In this document: positions 59,070-64,000 of the stretch, piece by piece
Layout of the letters: every line of letters starts with the position of its first letter
Numbering within the stretch: position 1 is the first letter of the stretch
NCBI RefSeq assembly: GCF_022965805.1
Contig: NC_133108.1
Location: 43,284,051-43,348,050, forward strand
Source of the DNA: Primulina eburnea
Taxonomy: Eukaryota > Streptophyta > Magnoliopsida > Lamiales > Gesneriaceae
Length of the DNA: 64,000 bases
Direction of reading: 5' to 3'
Translations under genes and position numbers: made by a program
Notes under the pieces: model-generated
The model's database searches: none
The model's input: only the letters and a program-made list of their open reading frames with translations
What the model was told of the DNA's origin: nothing

Positions 59070-60713
59070 ATGGCCAGGAAGCGAAAAGCCCGAGCCGTCG
59101 AAGCTCCTCAAGAGCCTGAGCCTGAGCCTGAGCCGGAGCCGGAGCCTGAGCCGGAGCCGGAGCCGGATCCGGAGCATGAGCCTGAGCCGGTACGACTCGA
59201 GGAAGCAGAGCAGGAACAATTCGTTACGGAGGAGGCCCAACAAATCGTAGAGGAAGATCCAGGTATCGGGGAAGGAGAAGTCGGTGATGAAGCAGTAGAA
59301 GAGGAGCAAGAGGAAGAGGAATTAGATGAGGGAGAGGGAGATGGAGAAGGAGAAGGGGGAGAAGGAGAAGAAGGAGAAGGAGAAGGAGAGGAGGAGAAAG
59401 AAGACGACGCTGTGTTTGAGAATAATGAGCTAGAGAGTGAAAATACGGGGAAGTTACTTGTGGATGATGCCTTGACGAATGGAGGTGAAACTGAAGGGCA
59501 GGAGGAGGAAAATGAAGGAGAGTTGGAGGAAGAGCCATTGGAGAAGCTTCTTGACCCTTTTTCCAAGGACCAGCTGGCTCGTTTGATCAAGGATGCTGTG
59601 GACAAACACCCTGACATCATGGAGGATGTGAACAAATTGGCGAACGCTGACCCTTCACACCGCAAAATATTTGTGCACGGCCTCGGATGGAATTCGAATA
59701 CTGAGCTGATTACTTCTGTGTTCGGTAAGTTCGGAGAAATCGAGGATTGTAAGGTTGTCATGGACAAGAATTCTGGGAAAGCCAAGGGTTATGCTTTTGT
59801 CCTCTATAAGAACCGTGATGGGGCCCGTCGTGCTTTGTTGAAGCCACAGAAGATGATTGAGGGTCGAATAACTTCATGCCAATTGGCCTCTGCAGGTCCA
59901 GTTCAGGCTCCTCCCCCGACTGTGGTGGCCACTGTCGCGGTACCACCTCCGTCTGAGTACACTCAGCGGAAAATTTATGTGAGCAATGTATCAGCTGAGC
60001 TCGATGTTCCGAAACTCGTGGAGTTCTTTTCCAAATTTGGGGAGATTGAAGAAGGGCCTTTGGGGTTGGATAAAGAAACTGGAAAGCCAAGAGGGTTCTG
60101 TTTGTTTGTTTTCAAAACTCTAGAGGGTGCCAAGAGGGCATTGGAAGAGCCGCACAAGAAGTTTGAAGGTCAAATTCTGCATTGCCAGAAAGCAGTAGAT
60201 GGGCCTAAAATTTCGAAGGCTTCTCTAAACTTTCAGCATACTCAACCACTACAGCAGCAGATACGGCCTCAGCATCACCATCACAATCGTCACCAGGGGC
60301 AGTTGGGGCATTACCATCATGCTGCAAAGAGGGGCAAGTTTGGAGGGGGCCGGGGAGGCATGAGGCACGCAGGTGGACACTTAATGGCGCCCAGTGGAGG
60401 GACAACTGCGCCTGCAGTGGGGTTTGGCCATGCAGTTCCCCCTGCCGCGATTGGACAGGCTGTAGCTGCTTTGTTGGCAACTCAGGGGGCTAGCTTAGGG
60501 ATTGGTAATTTGCTTGGAGGGATTGGAACAGGTGTGAATCAGCAGGGAGGTCCACCGATGATGAATAACGCAGCTTACGCAGGTCAGGCTGGTGCTAGTA
60601 GCTATGTAGGACAGCCTGGGATGCAAGGAGGTTATGTTACCCAGCAGCAGATGGGTCAGGGTGGCGTTAGGCCACATCAGGGTGGTGCTCCCTACATGGG
60701 TCATGGTCACTAG
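59070..60713 (+). CDS. UBA2: UBA2-type RNA-binding protein with two RRMs
   Basis: A single coding exon of 547 residues. The N-terminal third is strongly acidic: Pro-Glu repeats (residues about 15-40), then Glu/Gly runs to about residue 130. A conserved block PLEKLLDPFSKDQLARLIKD leads to RRM1 (RNP2 KIFVHGL, RNP1 KGYAFVLY, about residues 197-270) and RRM2 (RNP2 KIYVSNV, RNP1 RGFCLFVF, about 305-375). The C-terminus is rich in His, Gln and Gly and ends GGAPYMGHGH. This matches UBP1-associated proteins 2a-c, nuclear proteins that bind U-rich 3' UTR RNA with UBP1, respond to abscisic acid and wounding, and can move to nuclear speckles. The stop codon directly abuts a consensus splice donor (TAG then GTAAGT). 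Confidence 0.93.
   Translation: MARKRKARAVEAPQEPEPEPEPEPEPEPEPEPDPEHEPEPVRLEEAEQEQFVTEEAQQIVEEDPGIGEGEVGDEAVEEEQEEEELDEGEGDGEGEGGEGEEGEGEGEEEKEDDAVFENNELESENTGKLLVDDALTNGGETEGQEEENEGELEEEPLEKLLDPFSKDQLARLIKDAVDKHPDIMEDVNKLANADPSHRKIFVHGLGWNSNTELITSVFGKFGEIEDCKVVMDKNSGKAKGYAFVLYKNRDGARRALLKPQKMIEGRITSCQLASAGPVQAPPPTVVATVAVPPPSEYTQRKIYVSNVSAELDVPKLVEFFSKFGEIEEGPLGLDKETGKPRGFCLFVFKTLEGAKRALEEPHKKFEGQILHCQKAVDGPKISKASLNFQHTQPLQQQIRPQHHHHNRHQGQLGHYHHAAKRGKFGGGRGGMRHAGGHLMAPSGGTTAPAVGFGHAVPPAAIGQAVAALLATQGASLGIGNLLGGIGTGVNQQGGPPMMNNAAYAGQAGASSYVGQPGMQGGYVTQQQMGQGGVRPHQGGAPYMGHGH
59112..59190 (+). repeat. GAGCCT/GAGCCG hexanucleotide repeat coding for Pro-Glu
   Basis: About 13 six-base units in frame with the UBA2-like gene, alternating GAGCCT and GAGCCG with few interruptions (one GATCCG, one GAGCAT). 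Length changes would stay in frame. Confidence 0.9.
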
Positions 60714-63700
60714 GTAAGTTTTGTTGGCAATTTCCCTAATTTAATTTTTTTAACAGATACTCTTACATGAGATGCTTGAAGTGTGTTGATTTGTATAACG
60801 TGATGTTTAGACTTGCTGTTACCTCGTGCTTGTTGCTAAAGGGTTATTCCTGGAAGATAATAGGAAGATTTAGAGCATTATAGAATTGAATTTTCCTACT
60901 AATGAAGCAATACTAGAATTTTTACTGCCTTTGTAATTGTTCCCGGGAACCAGGGAGGGGAAACCGTACCAAAATCAAAGGATTCCACGATACCTGGGAA
61001 GAGGGGCATGCCAAGATACAGCTATATTTGTTTATCACTTATATTAGTGGACAATTTTGCTTACTTTGATTAAAATTAATTATTTTTAATAAGGTCCATG
61101 TATCAAATGAAGATTTTCATCAATTGGAAGGATTTTGACTTCTCAGATGATAGAATGGAAAAGAACCAGGAACTTTTAAGTAATGGCATGAGTAGTACAA
61201 AATCTACCAGTGATTAGTTTAGGTCATGCTGTTAAAAGAAGGAATATGAATATGAAAACTCTGACTACTAAATATAACTTGAAGTTTGCCTGTATTGCTG
61301 CTTTTTTAGAAATTTGAATCATATGTTACAAATTAAATTGAAGTCCAAAGGAATTGATGTTGCATTAGGTCTGAAAATTATATGGTGTGAACTTGGTAGT
61401 GATTACTGAAAATATACTTATGTTTGAGATTTCATGAACAACCATTCCAACAATTGTACTTGAATCAGAGTCACTGGCATTAACTATCATGATCAGTTTG
61501 ATAGAATAAATAGATTGCAGTTGATGGATTAACCTCCAACCTCACCCCCAGATTACATTCTTCATTAGAAGCTACCATGCATCAATGCAATTTGCGGAAA
61601 TGATGCTGCCATGATATTTCTGCTGTGCTTGTCGATTGTACGCAGCTATGTCCTATTTCTTTGATATCATGTAACTGATATGAGTTTTTTCCCTTTTCCG
61701 TGGTGTTTTTTAAATTTTTTCATGTTGTGTCAATCTCTGTGCTTATAATTCTTAAATCTTGGCATAGATTTATCCTGTTTACTTAGTGATGTATTTTTTG
61801 TTTTCATGGTCTTATATGTTTAATATGTTTTCTCTGGCAAAAGCTTTTTACTTGTTTAAAAATCCAGGTGCTTCTCAGTTTTTCTTGTTAAATATGTTAA
61901 TGCTTGGGATGCTGCTTCACATTATTCATTTCCTGTGAATGAATTTAACTTTTGTTTTTCAGGAGACTCTTTTTATGTTTAATGTATTCATTGTGCAGAT
62001 TCTTCAAAATTGCACCAAACTTTTAGTTTTGGACTCTGGTGATTCTTCTGAAGTTCAGGCACTCATGCAAATGACGTCTTTCCTTATTGCAAAAAATTAC
62101 CATTTGCCTAAAGACTAGAATCTAAAATATGTACTTTTCTATTTATTTACTTTGTCCGTCAAACATTTTCTAAAACAGTGACTCATCTTGCTTATAATAA
62201 CAACTTTTTAAAAGGATTGAGGTCCACCGGTTATGATCCCGTTGTGTCTGCGATATTTTCATTTGTGTCAATTAGGTATCTTAATACACATCTGGCATTT
62301 GCATTCACCTGTTGCTTTCGTCAATTTCATCATGCAAAAATATTTAAGCTTTAATTGATGATGAAATGTAACCTGTTTTCATGATCTACATCCGTTCCTT
62401 ACTGTTTGATATTGTTTAAACCTATTCAAGGTAGCGAAGCCGAGCATCAATTTAGTTATTTTTTTCGTAGTGACTCGTAAATGGATATCCTGAGTAGTTT
62501 TACTCTTAACTAACTAACAAACTTGACATTTTGATGCTATTACAGTTCAATGCAGGAAAGCTCGTAGTGTATCACTGCTGCTTTGACTTCTTTGCGCTGT
62601 CTTTAATATGTGTTATAATTGGAATTATTTACATTTTTACGTAAAATGCAAATTACTTTGTGTATGTTAAAATTTGAATTATTTACATTTTTTCCTAAAA
62701 GGCAATGATTAACTCCCATTTACCAGACATGAAGGTTTTTTAAATGGCACCAATTTAACTTGAAAAAAGTGAGTTTTTGAATCTTTTTGTTTTAACAACA
62801 ACAAGTCTTTTTTTTAAGTCGTTTGAGTGTCACATCATTGCTTTAAATTTACGGTACATCCAAACAGAAACTACCAATTTGAAAATTAGAATATTCTTTA
62901 TGAACATCCTGAACAATAGGAACCGGGGACACATTGTTTTCATTTCAACAGCTATGGTGGAGACGATTTGTGAATGAGATCAAATTTAGTGGCTGGACTC
63001 AACCAAGAACATGGACTGAGACATGTTTTTTAGCAGCAAAGATTCCTGGCACATAAAAGTGTTATGTTCAAATCTCTCACTTTTGCTAGGATCCTGCTTC
63101 TCCGCAAATTTAAAATTTTAATTTTTTTTCGTATTTAAAAGTCCTCCGTTCGTCTTTGTTCATGGAGTTCTGCCATTTTTGGCAGTGTCATTATCTTTTT
63201 CCATGGGAAATTTATTTCCATGGTTAATCTCTCTTCCAACATCCACTTTTCCTAGTCCCTGTTGATTAAAGTTAAGCAGAAATCCATTGGTTTCTTTGTA
63301 TTTGGGGGTTGGTTTTCCCAGAGGCAGGGTACCTGATCCAGAAGTCAATGCCATAAGGAAAGATGTTGCTGCCTCCTGCTCTTAGGCAGGTAATTAGCCA
63401 TTTTTGCTTCCTCCAAATCTTGTGTCCTAATTGTTGTTTCATCTTGTTTCATATAACATGAATTGGCAACACATTCGTTGAATGGACTTAAAGTTGATTG
63501 AAGGGACTCCATTAAACTTCTTACCTAAAACATGAAATGAAATAAATTGAATATTAGATAGAGTAATATTTGCCAGCATCGATACCACTCTCATGATCAT
63601 TGTTTTTTCAGCAACGTCCCTTGAAGGATATAGTATTCTGTAAAGCTTTATGTTCCCTTTGTTTGGTTTTTATCTAAGCAAGAGATCATCATCGTCTTTT

Positions 63701-64000
63701 AATGCTCACTGGGATTGTGCTCATATGCTTAACCACTTTGATTATCTGTGTGTTTAAGTCCCGTTAGTTTGAGCAGAATTTGAGATTCTGGGTTCATGTT
63801 ACTTGAGAAATTTTGGGTTAATTTTGCAGTGCTAGAGGTAGGTCCTTGGCAGAGGATTTTTTCCCTTAGTTGGTTATACCCACCTGCTAGTACCACTATC
63901 CCAAGGGTAACATATACCCACCTGCTAGTACCACTATCCCAAGGGTAACATCGACTGCCACCCTCTCCAAAGATAACTGCTTTATATGTGGTACATGTAC
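60714..64000 (+). other. Long 3' region of the UBA2-like gene, probably spliced 3' UTR
   Basis: Begins with GTAAGT directly after the stop codon. The next 3.3 kb is T-rich with intron-like texture and several plausible acceptors, for instance TGCAG at about 61995-61999 and TTTTGCAG at about 63823-63830. No coding gene is recognised. Family members are known to have introns in the 3' UTR that are spliced in alternative ways. Without transcripts the exon borders cannot be fixed. Confidence 0.5.
63875..63950. repeat. Perfect 38-bp tandem duplication
   Basis: Two identical units, each starting TATACCCACCTGCTAGTACC, at 63875-63912 and 63913-63950, close to the window end. Confidence 0.95.

Noticed and set aside
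59108..59785. 225-residue minus-strand open frame over the acidic part of the UBA2-like gene
   Set aside because: A Ser/Pro-rich shadow of GAG and GGA codons. The plus frame has two RRM domains.
1..64000. A biosynthetic or defence gene cluster spanning the window
   Set aside because: Neighbouring genes belong to unrelated housekeeping and regulatory families; no shared pathway is supported.

Overview
This is nuclear DNA of a flowering plant, most likely an asterid eudicot. The evidence is spliced genes with GT-AG introns, plant-only families (EIN3, DUF630/DUF632, GPI-anchored lipid-transfer protein, phytocystatin, glycine-rich wall protein, UBA2), AT-rich spacers, and plant TRIM, Helitron and MITE elements. 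A Lamiales-type source is my guess from the look of the repeats; nothing in the window proves it. No organelle gene, rRNA, tRNA or CRISPR array was recognised.

Layout. 1.5-3.3 kb: an intact EIN3/EIL ethylene-response transcription factor. 5.8-10.4 kb (minus): a five-exon DUF630/DUF632 (NRG2-type) gene with a 249-bp MITE in intron 2. 14.0-15.8 kb (minus): a decayed multi-pass membrane protein gene. 20.6-23.2 kb: a three-exon GPI-anchored lipid-transfer protein whose first intron is loaded with repeats. 25.3-25.85 kb: a broken molybdopterin synthase large-subunit (MoaE/CNX6) copy. 26.65-27.3 kb: a single-exon WRN-like 3'-5' exonuclease. 28.6-29.35 kb (minus): a secreted glycine-rich protein. 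32.5-34.9 kb: ARL8 small GTPase. 36.2-40.1 kb: eIF2B gamma subunit, 13 exons. 41.2-48.3 kb (minus): a DGS1/NCA2-type mitochondrial membrane protein with one expected exon block not found. 48.96-49.8 kb: a phytocystatin with a duplicated 3' end. 54.05-56.84 kb: elongation factor 1-beta, six exons. 59.07-60.71 kb: a UBA2-type two-RRM RNA-binding protein whose long 3' region runs to the window edge.

The genes are unrelated housekeeping and regulatory genes, as is normal for a plant chromosome arm; there is no operon-like system. Two pairs touch on the same process: eIF2B gamma and EF1-beta both serve translation factor recycling, and EIN3 and UBA2 belong to stress and hormone gene regulation. 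I do not infer a functional cluster.

The strongest new structure is in the repeats. A MITE family of about 182 bp carrying near-palindromic GTGAGAC-GTCTCAC motifs is present in about 14 copies. Seven copies are flanked by 9-bp target duplications (four exact, three with one mismatch), which points to a Mutator-type transposase. A separate TRIM retrotransposon family is present three times; two copies are complete with exact 5-bp target duplications. Two short Helitron-like elements and several LTR-like fragments fill other spacers.
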